Positions 46,393 through 58,579 of a DNA stretch of 64,000 nucleotides are shown here, piece after piece. The DNA comes from Budorcas taxicolor (Eukaryota; Chordata; Mammalia; Artiodactyla; Bovidae). The notes beneath the pieces are model-generated. The model had not been told where the DNA came from. It did no database searches and worked only from the letters and a program-made list of their open reading frames with translations. The translations under genes were made by a program, and so were the position numbers. Position 1 is the stretch's first letter. Each line of letters starts with the position of its first letter. The stretch is taken from assembly GCF_023091745.1 (NCBI RefSeq), contig NC_068915.1, positions 36,448,001 through 36,512,000 of the forward strand, in the 5' to 3' direction.

Positions 46393-46740
46393 CAGGATCT
46401 TGGAAGTGGGAATGGGAAATGAGGTGGTAGGATGAATTTTGGCAAGTGTACCACTTTTTTAAAATCTCCAAAGGATATTCTTACGTGCACCCCTAGGTAA
46501 GAAGCACTGCTTCCTGGCATTCCATCTAGTGTCAGTAGCATCCCTCTGGATCCCTGAGCATCCAGAGAACATTTGTTTTAAGGCCCCATCACCCTGTGTA
46601 ATCCTGTCCTCTTAAGTTCACAAGAACTTGAGGCCAAAGGATTGCATTTAGGGTTGGATGGTAAACATTGCCATTGATTGATCATTGATTTTGATTATAG
46701 ATAAATGATCAAAATTTTCAAAGCAGATTTTTATATTACT
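46393..46740. other. Unassigned sequence
   Basis: No gene or repeat recognised. Confidence 0.5.
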
Positions 46741-46752
46741 AATAGAATGAGA

Positions 46753-47948
46753 TGTTCAAGCTGGTTTTAGAAAAGGCAGAGGAACCAGAGATCAAATTGC
46801 CAACATCTGCTGGATCATGGAAAAAACAAGAGACTTCCAGAAAAACATCTATTTCTGCTTTATTGACTATGCCAAAGCCTTTGACTGTGTGGATCACAAT
46901 CAACTGTGGAAAATTCTGAAAGAAATGGTAATACCAGACCACCTAACCTGCCTCTTGATAAATCTGTATGCAGGTCAGGAAGCAACAGTTAGAACTGGAC
47001 ATGGAACAACAGACTGGTTCCAAATAGGAAAAGGAGTACGTCAAGGCTGTATATTGTCACCCTGCTTATTTAACTTCTATGCAGAGTACATCATGAGAAA
47101 CGCTGGACCAGAAGAAATACAAGCTGGAATCAAGATTGCCGGGAGAAATATCAATAACCTCAGATATGCAGATGACACCACCCTTATGGCAGAAAGTGAA
47201 GAGGAGCTAAAAAGCCTCTTGATGAAAGTGAAAGAAGAGAGCGGAAAAGTTGGCTTAAAGTTCAACATTCAGAAAACGAAGATCATGGCATCTGGTCCCA
47301 TCACTTCTTGGGAAATAGATGGGGAAACAGTGGAAACAGTGTCAGACTTTATTTTGGGGGGCTCCAAAATCACTGCAGATGGTGACTGCAGCCATGAAAT
47401 TAAAAGACGCTTACTCCTTGGAAGAAAAGTTATGACCAACCTAGATAGTATTTTCAAAAGCAGAGACATTACTTTGCCGACTAAGGTCCGTCTAGTCAAG
47501 GCTATGGTTTTTCCAGTAGTCATGGATGGATGTGAGAGCTGGACTGTGAAGAAGGCGAGCGCCAAAGAATTGATGCTTTTGAACTGTGGTGTTGGGGAAG
47601 GCTCTTGAGAGTCCCTTGGACTGCAAGGAGATCCAACCAATCCATTCTGAAGGAGATCAGCCCTGGGATTTCTTTGGAAGGAATGATGCTAAAGCTGAAA
47701 CTCCAGTACTTTGGCCACCTCATGCGAAGAGTTGACTCATTGGAAAAGACTCTGATGCTGGGAGGGATTGGGGGCAGGAGGAGAAGGGGACGACAGAGGA
47801 TGAGATGGCTGGATGGCATCACGGACTCAATGGACGTGAGTCTGAGTGAACTCCGTGAGATGGTGATGGACAGGGAGGCCTGGCGTGCTGCGATTCATGG
47901 GGTCGCAAAGAGTCGGACACGACTGAGCAACTGAACTGAACTGAACTG
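46753..47948 (+). mobile_element. BovB LINE, 1.2-kb copy with RT palm coding region
   Basis: Perfect 12-bp duplication AATAGAATGAGA at 46741-46752 and 47949-47960. The 263-codon frame 46817-47608 carries reverse-transcriptase motif A (FIDYAKAFD, residues 15-23), motif B (RQGCILSP, 75-82) and YADD (117-120). Relative to sibling copies one base is missing after 47556, so the C-terminal part continues in another frame (47605-47934). The N-terminal RT and endonuclease parts are absent, so it cannot be active. Confidence 0.95.
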
Positions 47949-47960
47949 AATAGAATGAGA

Positions 47961-48429
47961 ATTTGTAGAAATCTTACATTTAAATTCCTAAACTACTCAG
48001 TTTACACACCTGAATTTTTTTCTGATGAAAGACCTAAAGTCAGAAACTTGAACAAATGACTTTATAATAGCATATGGAACTGTGTTGATGCTAGTGAGAG
48101 GGCTCACCTTATTGCCATGTACAGATTTCTCTATGAGCAGCCCCTAAAAGATGAGACTTGCTTGAGCCTAAGTCCCAGGCCAGATGGCTCTACTACAGGG
48201 CTGCTTAGTCCAACTAAATGCAGTTTCCCACTCCTCGTGTTGCATTAATAATCCTCATGCTCTGTAAATTTAGATTCTACCCATTTCTTTACCATAGCTA
48301 GTTTTTCAACTGACTTAATTTTGAAACAATATAGATGGCACTTTTAAACTAAGAATAATGCTTACACAGTGGAATTAATCTACTTTATGGTATCAATGTT
48401 TGTGAAAGAAAGGTAGATACTATCAGTTC
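47961..48429. other. Unassigned sequence
   Basis: No gene or repeat recognised. Confidence 0.5.
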
Positions 48430-48625
48430 ATTCTGTTATTCATTTATTCATTATAGGAATATTTAACAGTCTTCTACTATTTACCAAGTGCAACTCTAGG
48501 ATGCAAGGCAACAGCAATTAACAAAACAGACAAAAAATTCTGCTGTGATAGCCTGTAGCTTTTACAGAGGAGAGACGAGGTGTGAGAAGAGTTAACCAAG
48601 TCCTAAGAGGTTTGTTACTTACTTG
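48430..48625 (-). repeat. L2 3' end (antisense)
   Basis: TTATTCATTTATTCATTATAGG, CTTCTACTATTTACCAAGTG and TTAACAAAACAGAC follow the reverse L2 terminus. Confidence 0.75.
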
Positions 48626-48924
48626 AGCCACACTGTGAAACCATAACTAATCTGATCTATTACATTTCAAGATGAACTTTTTATATTGTGAATTTTTTGT
48701 TTTTTCACATATGAGTAATTTTTCTAACCAACTTAGTTAAGATGATTTTATACCAAGTATGGATTCACTCTAAAATTTAGATCAAGACGAGATTTTAATT
48801 ACCCATTACCCATTGACCCATTTATACCAAAAAACAGCAGCTACCTTGCAAATTTTCCTAAAGCATGTTAATAACTTACTTTAAAAAAAAAAAAAAACCT
48901 GGAACATTAATTAGCTTGCACTGT

Positions 48925-49494
48925 CAGTTCAGTTCAGTCGCTCAGTCATGTCTGACTCTTTGCGACCCTATGGACTGCAGCACGCCAGGCTTCCCTATCC
49001 ATCACCAACTCTCAGAGCTTGTTCAAACTCATGTTCATTGAGTTGATGATGCCATCCAACCATCTCATCCTCTGTCATCCCCTTCTCCTCCTGCCTTCAA
49101 TCTTTCTCAGCATTGGGGTCTTTTCCAGTGAGTCGGTTCTTTGCATCAGGTGGCCAGAGTATTGGAGCTTCAGCTTTAGCATCAGTCCTTCCAATGACTA
49201 TTCAAGACTTATTTCCATTAGGATTAACTGGTTTGATCTCCTTGCAGTCCAAGGGACTCTCAACAGACTTCTCCAACATCACAGTTCAAAAGCATCAATT
49301 CTTAGGTGCTGAGCTTTCTTTATGGTCCAACTCTCACATCCATACATGACTACTGGAAAAACAATAGCTTTGACTAGATAGACCTTTCTCAGCAAAGTAA
49401 TGATGTGGTCTGACAAAACGTGGTCCACTGGAGAAGGGAATGGCAAACCACTTCAGTATTCTTGCCTTGAGAACCCCATGAACAGTATGAAAAG
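48925..49494 (-). mobile_element. BovB LINE with 5' inversion and internal deletion
   Basis: 48925-49403 is a minus-strand BovB 3' end. 49404-49494 reads on + and, from memory of BovB, matches its 5' region (ACGTGGTCCACTGGAGAAG ... AACAGTATGAAAAGGC). A clean 11-bp duplication GCTTGCACTGT (48914-48924, 49495-49505) encloses both, so they are one insertion. The 3' end of the window's longest BovB (56303) falls at the same AACAGTATGAAAAGGC motif, supporting the assignment. Confidence 0.85.
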
Positions 49495-49505
49495 GCTTGC
49501 ACTGT

Positions 49506-50604
49506 AGCTGGCTCATAAAAGATTGATCAAATTATTTATCAGGAGAATTGATAGTTGCTATTTAATAAATCTCACTTCTGAAAAGCAAATTTTAAATCAT
49601 TTTTGAGCAAAATCAAAGGCTTTAAATTTTTTTCTAATTTAGGAGGCTTTAAAAAATGTTTAAGCTAAAAATGCCTTTTATAAAAAAATTAGAGCAAAGC
49701 ATCTGTTTCCTGGTACTTATTTCACCATTTCTTCTTCTGAAGGTGCTAAGTTTAATGAACATGAAGAAAAAGGAAGAGGCTTTGTCCTTTTTCAACAAAT
49801 GACAAGTGCAGGACAGAAAAGGTCAAGGATATTGAGAAGGTCCAGTAAACTTTATTTAGAAAGTCTAAATGTTAAATATTAACTTTTCTGCTTTCATCCT
49901 GCTATCACAGTTTTCCTTCATCATTGAGCCTTGAGTGTAAGTTTCTGCCCTGTTCTAATCTCCTCTTGAAGTACCTGATGATGGAATGAATAGACTTTTA
50001 CCATTCCGAAATTCAAGCACAGCACCTGACCAGTGCTTAGAGTGACTCCTAAGACCAAAACATTAAAGTTTGTGAGACTTAAACTTTTAAAAATTAGGCA
50101 TTAATAATACAGTTTCATAATAGTGTGCCAAATTGTTATAAATTTTTCTACAGTTGACTCACATGCCTATCCCTTTTCTAGCAAGAAGCATAATAATCAG
50201 GAAATATTCACCTATAAAAGGAAAGGGGGCTACAAGTTTCAGAGAGATTGGTCCCCATCCACTAAACTGAGTCCCTCCTGTTTCTGAACTCGCCTGCCAT
50301 CGCTCGGTTTCAGAGCGGACGGCTCCTACCCCACACCTGTGCATGGCACAGAGGGCACTGTTGTGTCCTCACGGTGACAGATTTTCTATGGATAAACATC
50401 AAGACAAATGTGATTTTTTCATGTCTTGTCTTTTCAGTCACATCAGTGTTTCAGGGTAAATCAGATTGTGGCATCACAGACTGCATCAGGGGCTGGATTC
50501 TTTGTTCAGTTTTTTAAAGATTAGACCATGTTAAAAAAAACCTTTGTAGTACTGATTAAGGCTGAATTTGGTTTTGGACCTTTGAAATTTATTCATGTAT
50601 GTTT
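49506..50604. other. Unassigned sequence
   Basis: AT-rich with a more GC-rich patch at 50270-50370; no gene recognised. Confidence 0.5.
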
Positions 50605-50888
50605 TATTTTTTGTTTGTTTTTAATTTTGTTAGTACAGTTTATTTACAGCGTTGTGTTAATTTCAGGTATACGGCAAAATGATTCAGATATATAGATACT
50701 CATTTTCAGTTTCTTTTGCCTTATAGGTTATTACAAAATATTGAATAGATTTCCCTGTGCTTTACAGTAGGTCCTTGTTATCTATGTTATATGTAGTAGT
50801 GTGTATATGTTAATCCCAAATTCCTAATTTATCCATCCTTCCACCATCCCCTTTGGTAACCATAAGTTTGTTTCATGTATATTTTAGA
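50605..50888 (-). repeat. L1 3' UTR (antisense)
   Basis: ACAGTTTATTTACAGCGTTG, GGTTATTACAAAATATTGAA and CCCTTTGGTAACCATAAG are the reversed artiodactyl L1 3' end. Confidence 0.9.
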
Positions 50889-50919
50889 TATAGTATACCT
50901 AAATAACACAAGTATTATA

Positions 50920-51236
50920 GGAGATCCAACCAGTCCATTCTGAAGGAGATCAGCCCTGGGATTTCTTTGGAGGGAATGATGCTGAAGCTGAAACTCCAGT
51001 ACTTTGGCCACCTCATGTGAAGAGTTGACTCATTGGAAAAGACTCTGATGCTGGGAGGGATTGGGGGCAGGAGGAACAGGGGACGACTGAGGATGAGATG
51101 GCTGGATGGCATCACTGACTCGATGGACGCGACTCTGAGTGAACTCCGGGAGTTGGTGATGGACAGGGAGGCCTGGCGTGCTGCGATTCACAGGGTCGCA
51201 AAGAATCGGACACGACTGAGCGACTGAACTGAACTG
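50920..51236 (+). mobile_element. BovB LINE 3' end (317 bp)
   Basis: From GGAGATCCAACCAGTCC to GCGACTGAACTGAACTGA. Directly abuts the SINE at 51237 in tail-to-tail orientation. Confidence 0.95.
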
Positions 51237-51463
51237 ATGCTTGTGTTAAGTCGCTTCAGTCATGTCCGACTCTGCAACCCTATGGACTGTAGCTCACCAG
51301 ACTTTTCTGTTCATGGGAATTCTCCAGGCTAGAACACTGGAGCAGGTTGCCGTGCCCTCCTCCAGGGGATCTTCCTGACACAGGGATCAAGCTCGTGTCC
51401 TCGTGTCTCCTGTGGTTCATGCATTGCGGGTGGATTCTTTACCACTGAGCCACAGGGAAACCT
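51237..51463 (-). mobile_element. Bov-tA SINE
   Basis: TGCTTGTGTTAAGTCGCTTC (tail side) to GAGCCACAGGGAAACC (head). Confidence 0.9.
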
Positions 51464-51475
51464 ATACATATGTGT

Positions 51476-51500
51476 GTACACACACACACACACATTTACA
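51476..51500. repeat. (CA)n microsatellite
   Basis: GTACACACACACACACACAC after the SINE head; short. Confidence 0.9.
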
Positions 51501-51929
51501 CACATTTTTATTTGCTAACTCACACTTATATATCATAGCACACTGTATTATCTATCATAACAAAACTTTTTCACAGTCCCATTAAACCTTTGTAGATATT
51601 TTAATGACTAAATATTCTTTCATCATATAAATGGGCCATAATTACCTATTATAGCAATTTGTCTCTTTAGAATGATTTTATTTGGAGCATATTATAAACA
51701 AAAATATGATGAACACATTTTCCAAATGGTTTCCTCATATCTGATTTCTTTCCGCTAAGATCATATTGCTAGAATAGTTAAGTGGGTGCCACAGAGGTAG
51801 ATTTAAAGAAAGTTTTAATTACTAATGCCCCTTAAAAAAGAGGAAAATGGGTTGCATTATGGGATATAATGTGACTTTTATCCAAAAATACCTTTTTTTC
51901 TTGTAATTTAGCATTTAACGTATGAACAA
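51501..51929. other. Unassigned AT-rich sequence
   Basis: No gene recognised; perhaps old L1 3' end remains at 51530-51780. Confidence 0.45.
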
Positions 51930-52165
51930 ATATACAGGGTAGTGGTAAGCACAGGCCCTGTGGCCTGGCTCCCTGGGTTATAACTGTGTCTCTGCCACTT
52001 CCTCACTGGACAGACAACTCAAAGTATGCCTCAGTTTCCTCAGCTGTGAAATGGTGATAATAATAGTCCCTGCCTCTTTGGGTTGTTGTAAGAATTAAAT
52101 GGGTTAATTTATGTAAATCTCTTGGAACCATGGTAGCATGGTGTCACTAAATATTTATAACAGTA
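51930..52165 (+). repeat. MIR SINE, well preserved
   Basis: GTGTCTCTGCCACTTCCTCA, TGCCTCAGTTTCCTCAGCTG, AATGGTGATAATAATAG and GGGTTGTTGTAAGAATTAAA keep near-consensus MIR order. Confidence 0.9.
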
Positions 52166-52720
52166 ACAGCAATAGCATCTAAAAATATTTCTTGATTTTA
52201 CATTTTCAAAGGTTTTTCTTCTATTTCCCTGGCATCTCAAATACTAACATATTTCAAATGACTTCTTAGTTAGATTCTTTCATACCTACAAGTACATGCA
52301 CAGAATGCGCCGTCCTAAAGATTCCTAGAATTTTTAGTGTTTGAGTTGTAGACATAAATCACGCGGCACATGCCTAGATCCTTATCTCAAACAGCCAATG
52401 GCAGAATTCTTAGCAAAATCTTTTTCATAGATGGTTGGGGGGCTTTAACAGTTTCCACCTTCAAGTACAAAAGTTATCACAAAGATCACTAAAATAAAGG
52501 AGCAAAAGTAGTGTGAATTCATGGATATCTTCAATGGAAAAAGAAAGCTGTCTACCCCAGTTAGTATCCCAAACCCTTGGCCATTTTTCTACTGCAGTCA
52601 CGTGCTCTGAAACTGCAGGTGGGTCTCTTCAAAGGCATTCACTCTATTTATTACAATAAGACATTTATCTTTTATTTTTTGCAGTAAATCTGTGCCCCAC
52701 AGGGCTTGCCTGAACCTCGT
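52166..52720. other. Unassigned sequence with an exon-like 21-nt segment
   Basis: No repeat recognised. Contains the microexon candidate 52598-52618 discussed under findings. Confidence 0.45.
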
Positions 52721-52721
52721 G

Positions 52722-52921
52722 GAAAGTGAAAGTGAAGATCACTCAGTCATATCCAACTCTTTGCAACCCCATGGACAATACAGTCCATGGAATTGTCCAG
52801 GCCAGAATACTGGCGTAGGTAGCCTTTCCCTTCTCCAGAACATCTTCCCAACCCAGGTATCAAACCCAGGTCTCCCACATTGCGGGCAGATTTTTTCGCA
52901 GCTGAGCCACAAGGGAAGTCC
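52722..52921 (-). mobile_element. Bov-tA SINE
   Basis: GAAAGTGAAAGTGAAGATCA tail side to GAGCCACAAGGGAAGTCC head. Flanked by GAACCTC on both sides. Confidence 0.9.
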
Positions 52922-52934
52922 AGAACCTCATTGA

Positions 52935-53305
52935 GTCACTAGCAGTTTTTGCATAGATAAGGCAGGGCTGTGTGGCCTCCTTGACCCAATCTTGCTAAGC
53001 TCAGAGCTGTTCTTGGCCCGTTATATGATAACATGCCAATGACAAAAAGGGAGGACACAACCAGAAGAAAAGCGTAGAGAAATGGCCTCCATATAGATTT
53101 CATCTTCCTGTTCCCTCTGAAGCAGGGTTTCTAAAAGTCAGCTGTAATGATGTTTTGGAGCAGACAACTGTTTCATGGCAGGCTGTCCTGTGCACTGTAG
53201 AATGTTTAGTCACGTCTCTGGCTTCTACTCACTAGTTTGCAGTGTCACATACCCTCGCCCCTATCATGTAGTTGCTGGTATCTGAATCCTAGTATGGCCT
53301 TCTGT
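52935..53305. other. Unassigned sequence
   Basis: No gene or named repeat. Confidence 0.5.
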
Positions 53306-53308
53306 TCT

Positions 53309-56303
53309 GTTCAGTTCAGTCACTCAGTCATATCTGACTCTTTGTGACCCCATGAACTGCAGCATGCCAGGCCTCCCTGTCCATCACCAACCTCTGGAGG
53401 CCACTCAAACCCATGTCCATGGAGTCGGTGATGCCATCCAACCATCTCATCCTCTGTCATCCCCTTCTCCTCCTGCCCTCAATCTGTCCCAGCATCAGGG
53501 TCCTTTCAAAATGAGTCAGCTCTTCATATCAGGTGGCTAAAGTATTGGAGTTTTAGCTTCAACATCAGTCCTTCCAATGAACACCCAGGACTGATCTCCT
53601 TTAGGATGGACTGGTTGGATCTCCTTGAAGTCCAAGGGACTCTCAAGAGTCTCCAACACCACAGTTCAAAAGCATTAATTCTTTAGCGCTCGGCTTTCTT
53701 TATAATCCAGCTCTCACATCCATACATGACCACTGGAAAAACCATAGCCTTGACTAGACGGACCTTTGTTGGCAAAGTAATGTCTCTGCTTTTTCAATAT
53801 GCTATCTATGTTGGTCATAACTTTCCTTCCAAGGAGTAAGTGTCTTATAATTTCATGGCTGCAATCACCATCTGCAGTGATTTTGGAGCCCCCCAAAATA
53901 AAGTCTGACACTGTTTCCACTGTTTCGCCATCTATTTCCCATGAAGTGATGGGACCAGATGCCATGATCTTATATTTCTGAATGTTGAGCTTTAAACCAA
54001 CTTTTTCACTCTCTTTCACTTTCATCAAAGGCTCTTTAGTTCTTCTTCACTTTCTGCCATAAGGGTGGTGTCATCTGCATATCTGAGGTTATTGATATTT
54101 CTCCCAGCAATCTTGATTCCAGCTTGTGCTTCCTCCAGCCCAGCGATCCTCATGATGTACTCTGCATTTAAGTTAAATAGGCAGTGACAATATACAGCCT
54201 TGATGTACTCCTTTTCCTATTTGGAACCAGTCTGTTGTTCCATGTCCAGTTCTAACTGTTGCTTCCTGACCTGCATACAGGTTTCTCAAGAGGCAGGTCA
54301 GGTGGTCTGATATTCCCATCTCTTTCAGAATTTTCCACAGTTTATTGTGATCCACATAGTCAAAGGCTTTGGCATAATCAGTAAAACAGAAATTGGTGTT
54401 TTTCTGGAACTCTTTTGCTTTTTCCATGATTCAGCGGATGTTGGCAATTTGATCTCTGGTTCCTCTGCCTTTTCTAAAACCAGCTTGAACATCTGGAAGT
54501 TCATGGTTCACGTATTGCTGAAGCCTGGCTTGGAGAATTTTAAGCATTACTTTAATAGCGTGTGAGATGAGTGCAATTGTGTGGTAGTTTGAGCATTGTT
54601 TGGCATTGCCTTTCTTTGGGATTGGAAGGAAAACTGACCTTTTCCAGTCCTGTGGCCACTGCTGAGTTTTCCAGATTTGCTGGCATCTTGAGTGCAGCAC
54701 TTTCACAGCATCATCTTTCAGGATTTGAAATAGCTCAACTGGAATTCCATCACCTTCACTAGCTTTGTTCGTAGTGATGCTTCCTAAGGGCCACTTGACT
54801 TCACATTCCAGGATGTCTGGCTCTAGGTAAGTGATCACACCATTGTGATTATCTGGGTCATGAAGATCTTTTTTGTACAGTTCTTCTGGGTATTCTTGCC
54901 ACCTCTTCTTAATATCTTCTGTTTCTGTTAGGTCCATACCATTTCTGTCCTTTATTGAGCCCACCTTTGCATGAAATGTTCCCTTGGTATCTCTAATTTT
55001 TTTGAAGAGATCTTTACTCTTTCCCATTCTGTTGTTTTCCTCTAATTCTTTGCATTGATCTCTGAGCAAGGCTTTCTTATCTCTCCTTGCTATTCTTTGG
55101 AACTCTGCATTCAGATGGTTATGTCTTTCCTTTTCTCCTTTGCTTTTTGCTTCCCTTCTTTTCACAGCTATATGCAAGGCCTCCTCAGAGAACCGTTTTG
55201 CTTTTTTGCATTTCTTTTTCTTGTGGATGGTCTTGATTCCTGTCTCTTGTACAGTGTCACAAACCTCCACCCATAGTTCATCAGGCACTCTATCAGATCT
55301 AGTCCCTTGAATCTATTTCTCACTTCCTTATAGTCATAAGGGATTTGAATTAGGTCATACCTGAATGGTCTGTTGGTTTTCTCCACTTTCTTCAATTTAA
55401 GTCTGACTTTGGCAATAAGGAGTTCATAACCCAAGCCACAGTCAGCTCCTGGTCTTGTTTTTGCTGACTGTATAGAGCTTCTCCATCTTCAGCTACAAAG
55501 AATATAATCAATCTGATTTCAGTGTCGACCACCTGGTGATGTCCATGTGTAGAGTCTTCTCTTGTGTTGTTGGAAGAGGGTGTTTGCTATGTCCTGGGTG
55601 TTCTCTTGGCAGAACTCTATTAGTCTTTGCCCTGCTTCATTCTGTACTCCAAGGCCAAATTTGCCTGTTACTCCAAGTGTTTCTTGACTTCCTACTTTTG
55701 CATTCCAGTCCCCTATAATGAAAAGGACATCTTTTTTGTGTGTTAGTTCTAGAAGGTCTTGTAGGTCTTCATAGAACTGTTCAGCTTCTTCAGCATTCCT
55801 GGTCAGGGCGTAGACTTGAATTACCATGATATTGAATGGTTTGCCTTGGAAACAAACAGAGATCATTCTGCCGTTTTTGAGACTGCATTTTGGACTCTTT
55901 TGTTGACTATAATGGCTACTCCATTCCTTCTAAGGGATTCCTGCCCACAGTAATAGATATAATGGTCATCTGAGTTAAGTTCACCCATTCCAGTCCATCT
56001 TATTTCGCTGATTCCTAGAATATCAATATTCACTCTTGTCATCTCCTGTTTGACCACTTCCAATTTGCCTTGATTCATAGACCTAACATTCCAGGTTCCT
56101 ATGCAATATTGCTCTTTACAGCATCGAACCCTGCTTCCATCACCAGTCCCATTCACAACTGGGTTTTGTTTTTGCTTTGGCTCCATCCGTTCATTCTTTC
56201 TGGAGTTATTTCTTCACTGATCTCCAGTTGCATATTGGGCACCTACCAACCTGGGGAGTTCATCTTTCAGTGTCCTATCTTTTTGCCTTTTCATACTGTT
56301 CAT
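53309..56303 (-). mobile_element. Nearly full-length BovB (RTE) LINE, inactivated
   Basis: About 3.0 kb on the minus strand, 3' tail at 53309. Endonuclease: GTWNVRS and SEIRW (in 55863-56186), then GDWNAKVG (in 55519-55866); the usual G-S-D-H-E-L-L motif near the domain end reads GLGYELL (near 55430), so catalytic Asp and His are lost. RT: FLPIPKKGN and following motif (in 54431-55288), FTDYAKAFD and HQGCILS (in 54173-54427), then RYADDTT near 54075. The frame is broken by a TGG-to-TGA stop at 54431-54433 and by several indels. It cannot encode working protein. It lies antisense to the host gene in its intron. Confidence 0.95.
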
Positions 56304-56906
56304 TATGTAGTCTATTTTATTGTAAACTGGCAAATGGAATAAGCTGCATGTTACCTTTTTGTACCTTAGAATATTTTTTTTGTATAAATTTTTGAATCAA
56401 ATTTAGAACCCAAATTTTCACTGAACCTACATTCATTTCAATATTGACAGAAAATACACTACTTTCTCAGTGTTTTTTAACTGATATTTCATGTTTATTC
56501 TTAATGAAAAGTCACATGAAAAAGGAGCCCCGTATGAAAAATATAATCACATGTATTTATACTTTTGTATGCTGCTTGCGTATTTCTCTTGAAAGTACAT
56601 ATTGTTGGCTAATACAGCTATGAGCTATAGTTAATTCATAATTTTTTAGAATTTTTCTTTGATTTTCATGAACTTATGAATATTCTGCAGATAAATGCAA
56701 CTGAAGCGTTGATTGATAATCATCAGATTTGGGCAGATATTACATAACTACTATACTAGTAAAGCCTAGCTTTATTTAGTGTTTATTTTGTGTTAAATGT
56801 CACTCTTTGCTACATTAGTTTCATGTAGTCCTCATAGTGGTATAAATGTATTAAATATTTATGTTCATAATTGTCCCCATGTTATTATTTTAAACATTAA
56901 GCCTAA
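56304..56906. other. Unassigned AT-rich sequence
   Basis: 56775-56895 may be a degraded antisense MIR (CATGTAGTCCTCATAGTGG, GTCCCCATGTTATTATTTT). Nothing else seen. Confidence 0.45.
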
Positions 56907-57165
56907 TATTTAATTTTTTATTGGAGTATAATTGTTTGCAATGTGCTAATTTCTGCTGTACAACAACGTGAATCAGCTGTGTGTACACATGTATTCCGTC
57001 CCTCCCTCGCACCCCTGTCCCACCCCTCCAGGTCATCAAATCTCTGCGCTGAGTTCCCCTGTGCTATACAGCAGGTTCCCACTAGGTACCTATTTTGCAC
57101 GTGGTAGTGTATATATATGTCAATGCTGCTCTCCTGTTACTCTTTTTAATTGTCCGTAATCTATC
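56907..57165 (-). repeat. L1 3' UTR (antisense)
   Basis: TTTTTTATTGGAGTATAATTG, TTCTGCTGTACAACAACGTG and CCCTGTGCTATACAGCAGG match the reversed bovine L1 3' end. Confidence 0.9.
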
Positions 57166-57273
57166 CTCTTGTTCACTCAGTGTCTTGGGAATATCTTGTA
57201 GTTGAGTGTTTGTCTGACAATAAGTGTTTATTAATGGGTTCAAAACTTTGCCAGACTTTTTGGTAAAAATGTT

Positions 57274-57481
57274 GTTGTTCAGTCATGAAGTCATGTCCCA
57301 CTCTTTTGTGACCCCGTGGACTGCCTGCCAGGCTCCTTTTTCCGTGGGATTTTCCCAGGCAAGAATACTAGAGTGGGTTGCCATTTCCTTCTCCATGGCA
57401 TCTTCCCAACCCAGGGACAAAACTTGTGTCTCCTGCATTGGCAGGAGGATTCTTTACCATTGAGCCATCAAGGAAGCCCAA
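57274..57481 (-). mobile_element. Bov-tA SINE
   Basis: TTGTTCAGTCATGAAGTC tail to GAGCCATCAAGGAAGCCC head. Perfect 10-bp duplication TAAAAATGTT at 57264-57273 and 57482-57491. Confidence 0.95.
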
Positions 57482-57491
57482 TAAAAATGTT

Positions 57492-58579
57492 ACAAATAAT
57501 ATAAAGAAGAAGAAGGGGAAATCTGGTTGAGACCATGTGACCTAGAAACTCGAGGTAACTAAGATTATGCTATTAGATGACATGCAATGAAGTGTAGTTT
57601 GTGTGGTGGTGAGTTAACAGGAATTCAGAATTGGGAAAGGTTATTTAGACCTGACAGTAGTTAGTGAAGCTCTGTGGTCAGTGGATTCTTATCTGAACTT
57701 CATAGGAAGTTAAGATTTGGTTTGGTTGGTGATTGGTCAGTGATCAGCAGATGACATTCTAGGTGAATGGACAAGCAAGAGACAGTCCTCAAGGCGAGAA
57801 AGAGCTTCCAGAGTAACAAATACAATAGATCCAAGTTTTGAAAATTTCCTGCGATTCTGACATGATTTTTACACATTTTTAGGAAAAGAATATTGATCGT
57901 ATTCTCATTTTTTTCTGACTTAAGACAATGTGAGAGTATTTCTGGGGTTAGAGAGACCTCAGGTATAAAAAGTCTGTACTCTGAGTATTCATTTGGCATT
58001 TGTGTTGTCCATGATTCAAGAGACAGAAGAAAAGTAAATCGTATTTATTTCCTTAATTCAAAATTTATTACACCATGCTTTGCCCTACAAAAGATTACAA
58101 TGGAAACTTGCAAACTGGTGTATATTTTGCTTGTTGATAGTGAATATTTCTAGATAACTTTCCCACACTGGAATTCTTTATTTCACTGGTTCTCAGACTT
58201 ATTTCCTTCTGCTTCTTTCTAGCTCTTTATTCTCTTCTTCTAGGTTGCTGCCTTATATACTCTCATAATCTCTCGTTACATAGAATAGTTATTCTAAGGA
58301 GGCGTTAGGCCTGGGGAAGATTGGTTTGAGAGTCCAGGAGAGGTGTGTGGATCATATATGGTTTGAAAGTTCCCCCGAGAAATACTGGTATCTCCCCTTT
58401 ACTGTACCCTTTGCTATAAAAGAAGTTTTATACACATTTTTATTTCTGTATCTCAGTTGATATTTTTCTGGGGTATGATTAATCCATTATTAATGAATTC
58501 AAATGAACTGTCTTCAATGTTTTAACTGGAAAGTTTTTGAAGATTCCTTTCTCTCTCTTTTTTAAATTTTGTGTTTTAG
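57492..58579. other. Repeat-poor intron leading to exon B
   Basis: No named repeat; ends in the T/C-rich acceptor tract (58548-58579). Confidence 0.6.

Larger units (their letters stand above)
13702..58579 (+). other. Large intron between exons A and B
   Basis: The interval is bounded by a GTAGGC donor and a TTTTAG acceptor and is about 44.9 kb long. It is filled mostly with LINEs and SINEs described below. I found no other segment combining protein-like sequence, splice sites and a single open frame with comparable strength. Undetected short or alternative exons cannot be excluded. Confidence 0.65.

Noticed and set aside
46817..47608. 263-codon open frame with reverse transcriptase motifs as a host gene
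   Set aside because: It lies wholly within a 5'-truncated BovB with target duplication, lacks the N-terminal domains and is frameshifted at its end.
54431..55288. 285-codon minus-strand open frame as a gene
   Set aside because: It is the RT N-terminal part of the BovB at 53309-56303, ended by a nonsense mutation.
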